DNA of 64,000 nt, taken from positions 165,637 to 229,636 of the forward strand of contig NW_020654422.1 in NCBI RefSeq assembly GCF_003589595.1, read 5' to 3'. Source of the DNA: Hyposmocoma kahamanoa. Lineage: Eukaryota; Arthropoda; Insecta; Lepidoptera; Cosmopterigidae. Below, piece after piece: positions 22,475 to 33,755 of this stretch. Numbering within the stretch: position 1 is the stretch's first letter; the number at the start of each line of letters is the position of its first letter. The notes below the pieces were generated by a model. That model did not search any database, was not told where the DNA came from, and was given only the letters and a program-made list of their open reading frames with translations. The position numbers and the translations under genes are program-made.

Positions 22475-22727
22475 TTTTTATAATATCAAGTGACGGGAAT
22501 AAGTCGTGCACCTGATGGTAAGCTAAATGCCTGTCAATGAGAATTGCAATGCCATTCAGAGTTTAAATCGCAAAGATCTGAGGGGCACTGTCACTGCCTG
22601 TCACCCTGAGACATAAGTTCCATGTGCCTGTAATTTCACCAGCACTTCTACCCTTCAAAACGGGAACACAGCAATGCTGACATATGGCGGTATCACCCTG
22701 GACGAACTCTTTCACAAGGAGCTCTAG
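22475..22727 (-). repeat. Family A copy between two D elements
   Basis: Internally deleted near the GCTTGGCGGC block, but both ends recognisable. Confidence 0.75.
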
Positions 22728-22843
22728 TACAAGTCCGTAAATGCCACTGTGATAGTCACAAGAGCAAACTTTCTGGGGTATAGCTTCACTTTTCTACATA
22801 CCTGCTAATCAATTAAACAGAATCCAATATTGTAATTATTAAT

Positions 22844-23129
22844 CATTGACTTACAATTATATGGACGTCGGGTCCGCGCTAAAAAGTGTCCGAACTTATA
22901 GGGTGTTAAAATCGTATACAGAGCGTCATTCACGCTCTAGTCTTCGTTTGTTCGACTGACAGCGAAGCAAGCAAAATTAGACAGTACTGCGATGACATTA
23001 CAATTTAAATTCAACGTTTTAGCTTTTTCATATTCCTTGAAATGTCACTACGGTTAAATAGGTTGACTTGGGACATTTTTTTCGTGGTTTTTGTAATAGA
23101 CCCGTCGTCCATTTATTTGTAAGTCAATG
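22844..23129 (+). mobile_element. Family D MITE, 286 bp
   Basis: Terminal inverted repeats of about 31 bp start CATTGACTTACAA at both ends and continue through ATGGACG and CGGGTC with about three mismatches. Flanked by TTATTAAT and TTATTATT (7 of 8). The 8 bp duplication seen around four copies and a CA start fit hAT elements; P elements share 8 bp duplications and 31 bp ends, so the superfamily is not settled. No coding capacity: this is a non-autonomous element needing a transposase from elsewhere. Confidence 0.85.
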
Positions 23130-23136
23130 TTATTAT

Positions 23137-23360
23137 TACAAAGATCTAACACTTAGAAAAAATTCCTTCGATCCGGCCTAATTCGAACCGACGACGTCTC
23201 CTGGCAAACCGTGCCAAACGCTATGCCAACTAAGCCACGGAACGAACCAGCGGACCTCACGGAATTTTCTATGTGCTGTTGTCGGGTCTTTGTATTTAAG
23301 GTTTTCAACGACTTTTTAACCGTAGCGCCATCTATGAGAAATCTATGAAAGTATTTCGTC
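23137..23360 (-). mobile_element. Family C SINE
   Basis: Contains leader and tRNA-like part (reverse complement of TGGCTTAGTTGG and GGTTCGAATTAGG-type B box). It starts 7 bp after a family D element and ends abruptly against a forward C tail. Confidence 0.75.
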
Positions 23361-23422
23361 ATTTGTATTAATAATTATAATAAACTAATGGAGTAATTAT
23401 TCAAAAAATAATTGAATATCAA
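23361..23422 (+). mobile_element. Family C SINE tail, forward
   Basis: ATTTGTATTAATAATTATAA to AAATAATTGAATATCAA in forward orientation directly after a reverse C head, making an inverted junction. Confidence 0.65.
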
Positions 23423-24336
23423 TCCAATATTTTCAAACCAGGGCCGTTTTTAAATGTTATTGGCATAATGACTGATGCCATGTCAAATGATCAAGGCAAA
23501 GCACAGAAAAAGGACCTGACTTACATCAGGTGCTGGAAATAATCAATTAAAACATTATTAAATTAATGAATTCAAATTGTTGCTACGATCATTATACATA
23601 ATTACACTATCACCTTGAACAACTACTCGTTTATTGCAATCACATTTTCTTTCATTGTCCTAAATATCTTCAGCCTTAACTTAATGCTGAGTGATGTTTA
23701 TAATGGAACAAATTTTAATAACCCTCAGGTGTAATAATATTATTTTACTGTAACTGCTCTACTTTATTCAACTTTCTATACAAAATGGCGTCATTAAAAC
23801 GAAAAATGGCGGCAATTCGAGTCAGAGTAACGAGCTTCTTTGGTGACGCAAACCGATAGGTTATACAAAAATGTTTTTGGATTTCATCGCCTTAAAAGCG
23901 TGCCTAATTAATTTGTAAACGTTGAGTGATTGTTTTTTTTCTACGAAAAATAAATGCGCATTCGACCTCCATCTAACATGGTGGAAAATGACGATAAGGT
24001 TGATAAAGCGTGATAGTTGATTGATTTATTTTTTGATTCATTTCGTTTAATAGGCGTTGCATTACCCGTTTTAGTGCATCGCAGCCTCGCGTCGTTACTA
24101 AGAGAAACGATTAAGAAGCAAGAATGCAAAGATCGCGTAACTTTTAAACCAATTTTTCAGTAATTGAAAAAGGTAATGTGATTTCTCGAGTTCTCAAGGA
24201 TATTTTGCTCGTCTCGAAGTTGGCTAGATTTCTCGAGAAATCTCAGAGTTGAAATCCTATTTGAGACCAAACAATTAGTGTTTGTCTGGCATAACAAAGT
24301 TTACATTTTATTCGTCATTATTAACGATATGCTATG
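23423..24336. other. Mostly unassigned; LINE M tail at 23941-24010
   Basis: The only recognised piece is a reverse copy of the LINE M 3' tail (AAATGCGCATTCGACCTCCA). The remainder shows nothing. Confidence 0.45.
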
Positions 24337-24553
24337 AACTGCCAATGTGGCCGAACGGTTACCATGCTGACTGTCACGCAGAGGTCCCGGGTTCGATTCC
24401 CGGGCCGGGAGTGGCTTTGGGTAGATTTGTGGTTGTGTGTGTGTCCGTGCCACCCACGACACAGGGTTTCCCTGCGGGGCTATGGGATGTGCGTAAATAT
24501 ATATGTCCTACTGATGGGTATAGGCCTCCTCTAAGGAAAAGTTTTGAACCATA
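24337..24553 (+). mobile_element. Family B SINE with best tRNA-like head
   Basis: The head reads TGGCCGAACGGTTACCATGC, then GCAGAGGTCCCGGGTTCGA and TTCCCGGGCCGGGA: clean A and B boxes. The body is shortened, joining GGGTAGATTTGTGG directly. The tail differs from other copies (CCTACTGATGGGTATAGGCC). Confidence 0.8.
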
Positions 24554-24641
24554 GCTTAAAACTTTTATACTCTTGTTAGTTAGCCACTTTTATTAATGAA
24601 GGTTGGGTACATTTTTCGACATGCAGGTTTGATCAGGACCC

Positions 24642-25166
24642 CGATTCAGAACTCTTCGATATTTTAACCAAATCGTTCGATTGGATATAGTTCTTGAATC
24701 CGATCTATTCCTACTGTTCCGATCTATTCGGAACATTCGAGTTAAACGTTTAATTCGGATTTGGATACGATATCGTTATCCAACAGCGATTACGAAATAG
24801 ATTATAAGATTTTTAAGACTTTAAAGGCCTAAAATATAGGAACGCATTAATCTTATATTAAAAGAAATTAATAAAATTGAACAAAATCCAGGCTTTATTT
24901 TGAAAACTAAGAAATTTCCATATTGCATCCTTGCTTTGTAAACAATAGCTTATAACTTTCATTCGATAATAGACTGTGTTCTAAATAACGTTTGTATCCT
25001 TTGCCGGTCGAGAATTTCGAGTAATCGTACGGGTGTGACGTCATTTCGGTTTGGTTTCGAATACAACAGTTTGACTTTCAATTCGGGTGTTGTGAATAAA
25101 AATTAAAAGAAATCGTACGATATCAAATAGAATCGGTCGACAACACAATTTTCTAGTTCTGAATCG
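24642..25166. mobile_element. Possible MITE, about 525 bp
   Basis: CGATTCAGAACT at 24642-24653 is exactly repeated in inverse at 25155-25166, with GGACCC/GGGGGT outside on both sides. The interior is rich in TTCGAW and GATATCG words. Single copy, no target duplication identified. Confidence 0.4.
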
Positions 25167-25172
25167 ACCCCC

Positions 25173-25730
25173 TGGATGTGTTAGTTCACTGTTAGCGGGA
25201 GATATTGTTAGTGAATATTCACCAATGTAAACGGCAATAGCATAATGTGGTGTCTGTACATAACTTAAAAATTTAAAGTCATACGTATAGACCGCTATAC
25301 TTTTTTGTTTTATTTAAAGAACAAAATAAATACATAATTATGTAGGATGTACGTCTTTGGGTTCAAGTGATTGATAATCAACATGTAATTAGCATAAGCT
25401 ATTTAAGTATCAACAAAAACACATCTGGTTTAAGCAGAACTAAAAAATGACTTATTATTAGGATGTACAAAAGAAGTTAAGTAGGTATAAATTGTGTATA
25501 AGTTTTTGAAGCTATTTTTGAGTTGTTGCTGTTTTTAGTTTTTGAATAATGAATAAACGGTTCATTGGTAAAAAAACACATTAAATAGAAGACCTGTTAA
25601 TTGTTGTATTTGTGGTAGTTTGAACAAGAGCGTCTTAAATTCTAACTTAAGTTCAAATTTATAATATTTATTTTTTTGCCATATTTATTACAATGTCAAA
25701 TTTCGTGTGTGTTTTATATACTTTATCTAA
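25173..25730. other. Unassigned stretch
   Basis: Nothing recognised. Confidence 0.4.
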
Positions 25731-25909
25731 TAACGCGCACACACTCAGGGAAACCCTGTGTCGCGTGACACACACATAGACAACCACAAATTACACTCAC
25801 GAGAGAAATAAATGTAGGGCATACAAATATTTCTCCCGGCCCGGGCATCGAACCCGGGACCTCCGCGTGGCAGTCCAGTATAGGAACCGTTCGGCTACGG
25901 AGGCAGTTA
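25731..25909 (-). mobile_element. Family B SINE, full length
   Basis: Complete reverse copy with head (GAACCGTTCGGCTACGGAGG), B box region (GCATCGAACCCGGGACCTCC) and body. About 175 bp and the most complete reverse copy. Confidence 0.85.
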
Positions 25910-26339
25910 TCTGGAATTATCTAGAATCATTTAAGTATACCAACTTATTGTTTTTGTTTGGGTAGAAAGTCAACAAGTAAAAAATACCTCACGGCATAAA
26001 ATCCGTATACGTGTATTGTGCAATACATATTAAATAAGTAAACATGTATGAATAAAAATTATTAACCAACCAAGTGTATAAAATATTATATTATGCAAGT
26101 GCGCGCGGAATCATTTAATTACGGAGCGATTGACACGGTTTGCCATTATCATCGCATACCGTTTACGAGGTAATTATTAAATAAGACATCAGCAAAGCAA
26201 CTACTATTATAACGTGGGGTAGGTATAATAACTTTTGTAGTATGACTTTTGCATAATACTTCCCAAACTAATTTGGAATTGGTCAAGATTTTTTAATATC
26301 GTATTTTCAACAAGAAAAGGTGTTTGTTTGCGTGAATTA
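25910..26339. other. Unassigned stretch
   Basis: Nothing recognised. Confidence 0.4.
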
Positions 26340-26653
26340 CAATCTCAGTACCTATGGAGTATTAAAAAAACTGACCTCAAAAGTTATCTCTATTTGCTAA
26401 GTTTTATTGAAATTGGTTACCGGATAGTCCGCGACACCGGATTCATCCCCTAGTTTGCCACCCTTAGAGGTGGAATATTTTCTTTAAATTACTACTACTA
26501 CTACTACTAAGTCCCATTTCAAAAATTTTGTCCGAAGTACCCTCTTTCTAACAAAAAAAAGAATTATTAAAACAGGTTCACAAAATTCTGTCGGAGTTAT
26601 CGCGTAATGCACATTATATGAAAAAAAAAGTCGAATTGAGAACCTCCTCCTTG
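26340..26653 (+). repeat. Family E copy with (ACT)n insertion
   Basis: Carries an (ACT)n microsatellite at about 26490-26508 inside the GGTGGAATATTTTCTTTAAA block, then runs to GAGAACCTCCTCCTT, where the 22 bp array begins. Confidence 0.75.
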
Positions 26654-26670
26654 TAAACATGCGACTGGAC

Positions 26671-26790
26671 CGATACAAACGCGCGATTGCATCGATACAA
26701 ACGCGCGATTGCATCGATACAAACACGCGATTGCATCGATACAAACGCGCGATTGCATCAATACAAACGCGCGTTTGCATCGATGCAATC
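26671..26790. repeat. Tandem array, 22 bp unit, about 5.4 copies
   Basis: Units CGATACAAACGCGCGATTGCAT start at 26671, 26693, 26715, 26737 and 26759 with few differences. The array ends in an inverted half unit (GCGTTTGCATCGATGCAATC). Confidence 0.9.
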
Positions 26791-27108
26791 GCCTATAAAC
26801 CATTTAAACTATTTATTTACCACACACAGTAATACGAACAGAACATAATGATATAACAATATTGTTGGAACAACAACAGTGCGTGGAAGCAACAGGCTCA
26901 GTATAATCCTAGTGGCTGTATGCCACGCGGTACTGATTTTCAGCCTGGCCTTGTTGATACATCGTCATTCATTGCCATGTTATTTTTTTATAATGATGAT
27001 GATATGACTATGACTTCTACTATATATCGCAAGTGCAGCGATGCAATCGCGCGTTTGTATCGATGCAGTCGCGCGTTTGCATCTCTGCTAAAAGTCGGCG
27101 TGTGTAAC
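26791..27108. mobile_element. Family J element, right part
   Basis: Holds inverted units GATGCAATCGCGCGTTTGTA and GATGCAGTCGCGCGTTTGCA at 27034-27082, then GCTAAAAGTCGGCGTGTGTA, the same end as copy 1 at 1165. The 22 bp array is probably the expanded left part of this element. Confidence 0.5.
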
Positions 27109-28430
27109 AGCTCTAACGTACGAAAAAAAAAACATTATTTTAATCAATGGCATTGTATTTGGAATTGTAATGTTTTCATTGTGTTTTATTTTTCTAGAAT
27201 TAATTGGTTCACTGTTAAATTTTACTTTGCTCTGTTTTTGATCACCTTGTTTGTTATTGGGAGTATAATATAATGGAAAAATGTACCGTAAATCCTTAAA
27301 TCTGTTTTTGAAATGGAAATTTGAAACACTTGTTTTAGTCGCCTTCATAGATAAATGAGGAAAGAATGAAAAATAAAGTTAAAAGTTTGTTTTTGACAAA
27401 GAAGGATGGCGACATCCCGTGTATGTTGTGGCCGTATTTTTGAAGACGTGGGTTAAAGAAACCTATCAATACTTCTGATTCATTATCAAAGCATCGAAAA
27501 AGGTAATTGAGTACAGCCTGTAGAAGCTGGGATTACAAAATTGATATAGGTTTTGTTTATAACATTTTCCTGTATTTCGCTTCAGATGTTTGTTCGTTGT
27601 AGCAGAAAACAACAAGTTTTCAGTTTGTTCCTAAAAATAAATAATGAATAAGGGACTTGCTGAATATTCCTAAATCTGTCAAACTCTGCCACATTTAATA
27701 CAACGTTAACAGGTTCTGTTGCAATGAAAATGAATAAAAATTAAATCTGCCCAAATGTCATAAACCTGGCCACACTGTTCTCAATCTCAAAGTGACATTG
27801 ACATAGGCAAGAAGCCTCTTGTCAAAAAGTTCCTTTGCTAACTTTCATGTCGGCTCAAGCCTAGTGACCGCCATTAAGGAAATAGAATAGAATAGAACTT
27901 TCATATATCTCATTTAAATATTGTCTAAACACTTTTGTCACATTGTGTTTTATTTTCTACTTTACGTCATTATTGTTTAATTTATTATTTAATGAGGTAT
28001 TTTATAGCTTTAACGTTTTATGTGTGTATTATAAAATAACCAATTCTTTAGGTAGGTAAACATTTAATCATGCTTACGGCACTTCGTTGATTTTGGGTCA
28101 GCTTTCGCCATCCTTCTTTATTATGTGTTACAAAAAGTTATGAAACAAAACAATTGTTTATGATGTTAGTAATATAGTCTTGTGAGGTTGTTAGTATTTT
28201 AAAAATACCTCTGTTTGCTAAAGTCGGTAAAAAACTGACCGTGTGTAATTTATTTCGGTGAAGTCGTTTGTTTTCGTGAAAACGATCCCTTTAATTACAC
28301 CCAATAGTCAAAGGTTTACTTTGAATAAACCAACAATCTTTATGCACGCCTCGGTTTAAAGTTTCCAGTATAAACTGACACATGATACTATAAGTGGCCA
28401 TAGCAAAAGTATCTTCTACAAAACTGGTAA
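27109..28430. other. Unassigned stretch
   Basis: No family shared with the window and no coding domain over 1.3 kb. A 117-codon frame reaching 27273 is mostly the J element. Confidence 0.45.
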
Positions 28431-28438
28431 CGTACAAC

Positions 28439-28727
28439 CATTGACTTACAATTATATGGACGTCGGGTCCGCGCTAAAAAGTGTCCGAACTTATAGGGCG
28501 TTAAAATCGTATACAGAGCGTCATTCACGCTTTAGTCTTCGTTTGTTCGACTGACAGCGAAGCAAGCAAAATTAGACAGTAGGTACTGCGATGACATTAC
28601 AATTTAAATTCAACGTTTTAGCTTTTTCATATTCCTTTACGTCACTACGTTTAAATAAGTTGTCTTGGGCCATTTTTTTTCGTGGTTTTTGTATTAGACC
28701 CGTCGTCCATTTATTTGTAAGTCAATG
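28439..28727 (+). mobile_element. Family D MITE with perfect 8 bp duplication
   Basis: 289 bp; flanked by CGTACAAC at 28431-28438 and 28728-28735. Carries a 4 bp interior duplication (GTAGGTAC) relative to other copies. A 78-codon frame at 28591 is incidental. Confidence 0.9.
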
Positions 28728-28735
28728 CGTACAAC

Positions 28736-30004
28736 GCATCGTGTGTCCGTTTGAATTATTAACACCGTGGATACAAAATGTAGCAATAAAAAACAAAATC
28801 AACATCACTTTAAACGACGAAAGTTGAATTCATTATCTTGTTTCTACGAAAGCCTTGCGGAAATTTTAAGGCTTCTTTTATTGACAGTAATATTGACACT
28901 AATATAATAACCGGGTCCACTAATGATATTGTCTTTATCTTACGAGATTACCAGCACTAATTCGATTATCTCAAAGGAATAAGGGCTCATCGAATCAACA
29001 AACCGGTGAATAATATTTTTACGCGATCGATTTACAAAACGTTACTTACTGTGTTACCGCTGCACAATTTACTATACAAAATTATTTGTCTGACGCGATT
29101 TTTAATGGCATAGTATAATAAAGGCAAGTAGTAACGTGGGTAGTGCAATATCCGCGTGTTACCTGGAGGTCTACTCTCTTTCAATGAAAAACGAAGTTTC
29201 GAATTTTCGCATGTTACTTACCACAATTCCATTTCAATGCGAATTTTCGTTCGAACGAAAATTGTTTGACGTTTAGTTTTTCGTTACGTTACTCTAATTC
29301 ATGAACATCCGAACGAAAACTTGATTTTGACAGAATTCTTCGGAATTATAATGTCAAATTTACGAAACTAAAAGTGCTACCTTTTGATTATCTTAAATGT
29401 GGATTTTGTACAAATTTTATTGATATAACTGCAACAATGCTTTCTTTGATCGAGGCTCTGCCTGTAGAACGTTCAGAGCATAGGAAAAAACGTCGTCGCC
29501 GCCAGTGCAACCAAATACGTATAAATGTGAAATTCCCGACTTATAGTTTGTAGGAAATTAGAGACTTAAACGGAAATTTATTATTGCATATCACATTGCA
29601 CATTTGAAGAGTAGTGCCAAGAAATAGCGTCCTTATCACTTTCGAAACAAAGACGTTATGGAAACGAGCTCACGATTGTTGTTCTCAAGTTGGGAGAAAT
29701 GAACTCCAAGCTGAAAGAAAGTTGCCTCCGAATTAGCTGTTTCTTCAGCTCAAACTCTGCATGCTGGCCAAAGAACAAGAGTGTTAGTGCAAATTTTGAA
29801 AACATGTACAAAATAAAGTTCTACTCAAGGAAATAAATATAGTGCAAGTTGATTAAATAAAATCTATTTACTGCATTATATTTCTTTTTTGTTTAAGAGA
29901 TAATGATTACGAGAAATTTCGCCAAGAGCTTCAAATGCCTTCATTTACATATTTATTTGTAAATATTATGTACGATAAGTTTACAAGGAATACAATTTTA
30001 TAGA
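28736..30004. other. Unassigned stretch
   Basis: 29190-29320 is rich in TTTCGTTCGAACGAAA-like words. 29437-29520 encodes a short arginine/lysine-rich peptide I could not place. Confidence 0.4.
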
Positions 30005-30490
30005 ATACGACTCCTGTACCCCACCTACGTGGGGTCGGGCTCGGCCTGCGGCGCATGGTCGGGTTCAGTTTACGGGGTGTGCTCAAGCTCTTCGGTGGCA
30101 CAGCAATTAGTAACTATGAGCGCTTGATGAGGAGGGATTCCCGATTTGGGCCAATTTTGGAAACGAACATTCCTAAGTTGGTTTTGGTCTGAGTATTCTG
30201 GGTTATCGTTGTTTTGGTATTTATACTACAGGAAATTGGGCACTAGTTTGGCTTTTTCCCCCTAAATACTGGAAAATGGAATCTAACAGAGAGACGGTTG
30301 AGATACAACAACGCTATAATAAGTATCTCATTTCCACTAAATCGGGAAGTATGCCTTACATTTTTACAATTGTGAGAACTTGTACTCGTAATCTATTTCG
30401 CCTCCGTATATTACCTCCATGCGATGGCGTGCGGATGCTTCGGGCTTCGCCCTCCGCGGCACTCGACCTACGGCCTCGGCACTTATGACT
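30005..30490. other. GC-rich blocks bordering a tandem array
   Basis: 30018-30064 (CCACCTACGTGGGGTCGGGC) and 30418-30484 (GCTTCGGGCTTCGCCCTCCG, CTCGACCTACGGCCTCGG) are GC-rich and partly self-complementary. 30340-30395 is repeated after the assembly gap at about 31726-31780 (TCGGGAAGTATGC). Confidence 0.45.
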
Positions 30491-30514
30491 TTGTTTTAAC
30501 AAAAATAAAATAGC

Positions 30515-31613
30515 TCTTTAATGGCGGCCATATTTAAAAATTGCAAAAATATATTTTGATCAGTAATTATCAAACAATCTTAGAAATCTTTTCGTGCCAA
30601 TTTTCAGTCCGAGCAAAGCAAGTTTTTTCAACAGCCATTTACATAAAAAAATTACGGCTATATCGAAAAACGGCGGAAACAAAATTTTTACCCCAAATTA
30701 TGATTGAAGCCATGCCATTTTCAGTTGATATAGAAAAAAAATTATCTATCGCCAAAAAAGTTTGTATGGCAGCCATAGCGAAAAATGGCAAAAAATAAAT
30801 TTTGACCGCTAATTATTATTAAACACTCATAGAGACCCCGACATATCCATTTTCAATCGAATTAGAGCAAATTTTTATCTGCCGTTAAAAGATTTTGTAT
30901 GGCAACCATATTGAAAAAGGCGAAAAATATTTGACCGCAAATTATTATCAAAAACCTATCATCACTATCACACATCGATTTTCAGTTGAATTAGAGCAAA
31001 TTTTTATAAACGCTTGTTTGGCGGCCATATTCAAAAATGGCGAAAAACCAATTTTGATCACAAATTATTATCAAGCACTCCTAGAGACCCCCATATGCCA
31101 ATTTTCAAAGGGATCTGAGCAATTTTTTTTCTGCCGCCAGCGAACGCTTCTATGACGGCCATATTTGAAAATGGCGAAAAACAAATTTAGAACACAAGTT
31201 ATTATCCATTTCTAGAGGCCTTCACATGCCAATTTTCAGCCGAATCAGAGCAAATCTTTTTCGGCAGCTATTTTTGACGAAAAAAAAACACTTATATAAC
31301 AGCCATATTTAAAAATGGCGAAAAGAAACTTTTGACCCCAAATTATGATTAATGACTCCTACAGATCCTTGCATGCCAATTCAGCCAGATCTACGCAAAT
31401 TTTTTTTCGGCCGCCATTTTTAAATCGCCATCTTGAATTTTTTAAATCCAGGCAGTTGACCAGTGTTACCCTCTATGACATTCCTGCGAGCACCTCCTAC
31501 CTATCTCTAATAGTTTCCGTGATAGGAGGCTTTGAAATTTGTATGGAGGCCATCTTATTTATTTGAATTTCGAACATTTTTTACTTCCCGCGGAAATTGA
31601 CCAGGGTGTACCT
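30515..31613. repeat. Degenerate tandem array, about 110-145 bp unit
   Basis: Two conserved blocks recur in order. GGC(A/G)GCCATAT followed by AAAATGGCGAAAAA occurs near 30524, 30768, 30901, 31021, 31155, 31299 and 31409. GCCAATTTTCAG followed by GAGCAAATTTTT occurs near 30598, 30715, 30847, 30976, 31096, 31228 and 31374. At least eight units are present. Frames reading through (for example 30541-30798) are products of the array. Confidence 0.85.
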
Positions 31614-31713
31614 NNNNNNNNNNNNNNNNNNNNNNNNNNNNNNNNNNNNNNNNNNNNNNNNNNNNNNNNNNNNNNNNNNNNNNNNNNNNNNNNNNNNNNN
31701 NNNNNNNNNNNNN
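31614..31713. other. Assembly gap of 100 N
   Basis: Exactly 100 undefined bases, probably a placeholder length. It sits at the right end of a tandem array, so the true array may be longer. Confidence 0.98.
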
Positions 31714-32294
31714 TTTTTTTTCCACCATATCGGGAAGTATGCGTTCTATTTCTATCAGTGAGTAAGAACTTGTAGCTATAAATATTTATAATAATAAAAT
31801 AGCTTCTAATATACGGAAATTTTAGGTTGTCATACTTTTGCCACCTATAATTTGGATGAAATGGCACTCTTCAAATAAATCGGATAACAAGGAGTATTTT
31901 TTAGCGTCTCGGCTAATTAGGTCAAAAATATATTTTTATTTGTTTCTTTATATTTTCTGCATGAATATTACAATAAATGCCACATATTAAATTAATTTTA
32001 AGTTAATATAAAAACCGTAATTTATCGAAGGTGGCATCAAAAAAGACCTACACAATATCATTCATTCCAGTCGTTCACGAAAACTCTAAATGACGACGAA
32101 ATTCTTGGGCCCGACCGAAAAAGAATCAGAGTAAAGTTATTGACGAAATTTCGATTTCAAGAAAGGGAGTAGGCCTCCTGTACTCCACTCGGAGCGTAGT
32201 GATGTCAAATTATTATTTCGTTTACATATATAGGTTTTATATAAAAAAATTAAGGTGTTTATCACAATATTCTTGTACTATATTCTTAAAAGTC
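31714..32294. other. Unassigned stretch after the gap
   Basis: Begins with T-run and a block repeated from 30340-30395. A GC-richer patch GGCCTCCTGTACTCCACTCG is at 32170-32190. Confidence 0.45.
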
Positions 32295-32626
32295 TATACT
32301 ACCTTAGCTTGAATTAAAACTTTTCCCGTACTAACACGGTTCGTTTTGCTTAGTTTGAGCGATACGTATACGTGTTCTATTTCGTTCAATTGATATACAA
32401 TTATCTAAATATATGTAAAGTATTTCAATAGGTTGAATATAGTGCTTGTAAAATTTCGAGGTAAGTTTGTGTTTTTTTTCTATAGTGAAAATTTATAGGA
32501 ATCGTGTTTTCACACCGTATACTAATCAGTGTATATCCTTAATTTTATTATATATTTTTTCCATAGGGATTGATTGATTCGACACTTCTTATGCGGATCA
32601 ACCAAAGCCATTTGAGGTAGTATAGA
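32295..32626 (+). repeat. Family L repeat, copy 2
   Basis: Same block order as 8563-8935, with CCCGTACTAACACGGTTCG and GATTGATTGATTCGACACTT. Ends overlapping a perfect hairpin. Confidence 0.6.
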
Positions 32627-32664
32627 CTCTTAACAAAGGTTAGGCTTTTGTTAAGAGTCTATAC
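32620..32664. repeat. Perfect 18 bp hairpin
   Basis: Arms GTATAGACTCTTAACAAA (32620-32637) and its exact complement (32647-32664) with a 9-base loop, at the end of a family L copy. Confidence 0.9.
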
Positions 32665-33413
32665 TTAGATATTGATATTTTCATGCCAGTATCGCGAATT
32701 GGAATCTCGATTATAGGAATATGATTTTGAAATAGAAATGAAATGTTGAACAATTCTGAATTTAAGGAACTCTTGTTCGAACAACCCTAAACACAGCATA
32801 AACACATCTACTATATGAGACATTTTTAAACACCGAGCAAAATGGAGTGCGGGGTGCGCCGGGCGGCCACACATACAAGCGTGATTGTTTGCTAGTGATT
32901 TCTCATATATTTGATGTAACTCCACATTAGACTTAGGCCTACACTTGATTGGTTAGTTTTCTTAATTGCGTAGGTAGTTTTTAGAACCTTTGCCAGCTTC
33001 CTCAATGCGAAAGTTACCTCGGAAAAGGACTGGGACAAAGAAAGATTTCCTTTGTTTTTATTCGTGTTTTTCGGATGACTGACCGAGAGAAACATTTCAG
33101 TTACATCTGTTACTCTTCAAAATAAATTGTTGGTGTTAATGTTTTATCAAAATTGCATTTTTCTTTCTATAAATAGAGAGACTGTTTGCGTGATAAATGA
33201 ATTATTTGTAAAAAAGAAAAAGAAAGAAATATTTATTCAGCTATTCGCAAATATATAGTAACAAATAATTCAAATACAAAATGGATTTCAGATAACATGT
33301 AACAGTGATGCCGATTTTTAAATATAAATACTGACCGAGACTACAAATACTGCCGCAGCGCCGTTAGTTGAAAGGGCGCATGTGACATTTTCAACAATTC
33401 AGTATAAAAGCAG
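32665..33413. other. Unassigned stretch
   Basis: Two reverse open frames of 67 and 86 codons show no domain. Confidence 0.4.
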
Positions 33414-33421
33414 GGTCAAAC

Positions 33422-33707
33422 CATTGACTTACAATTATATGGACGTCGGGTCCGCGCTAAAAAGTGTCCGAACTTATAGGGCGTTAAAATCGTATACAGA
33501 GCGTCATTCACGCTTTAGTCTTCGTTTGTTTGACTGACAGCGAAGCTAGCAAAATTAGACAGTACTGCGATGACATTACAATTTAAATTCAACGTTTTAG
33601 CTTTTTCATATTCCTTTACATATAACTACGTTTAAATAGGTTGACTTGGGATATTTTTGTCGTGGTTTTTGTATTAGACCCGTCGTCCATTTATTTGTAA
33701 GTCAATG
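33422..33707 (+). mobile_element. Family D MITE, 286 bp, no duplication
   Basis: Intact ends, but the eight flanking bases GGTCAAAC and CGTTTGGA do not match, unlike the other four copies. Confidence 0.85.
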
Positions 33708-33755
33708 CGTTTGGACTACATATTTGAATCGTTGAGGGAACGTATTTACCTTTCA

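Noticed and set aside
24350..24416. tRNA gene candidate with clean A and B boxes
   Set aside because: The sequence runs directly into the family B body shared by ten other loci and lacks a paired acceptor stem; it is a SINE head.
26671..26790. CRISPR-like array
   Set aside because: Units are contiguous 22-mers without spacers, in eukaryotic DNA.
29437..29540. Arginine/lysine-rich peptide resembling the start of a Harbinger-type nuclease
   Set aside because: Resemblance rests on a few basic residues; following codons contain stops and no DDE motif appears.
30541..31155. Two 85-86 codon lysine-rich frames
   Set aside because: They are translations of successive units of a degenerate tandem array.
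31539..31867. Open frames crossing the N gap on both strands
   Set aside because: They exist only because undefined bases cannot create stops.
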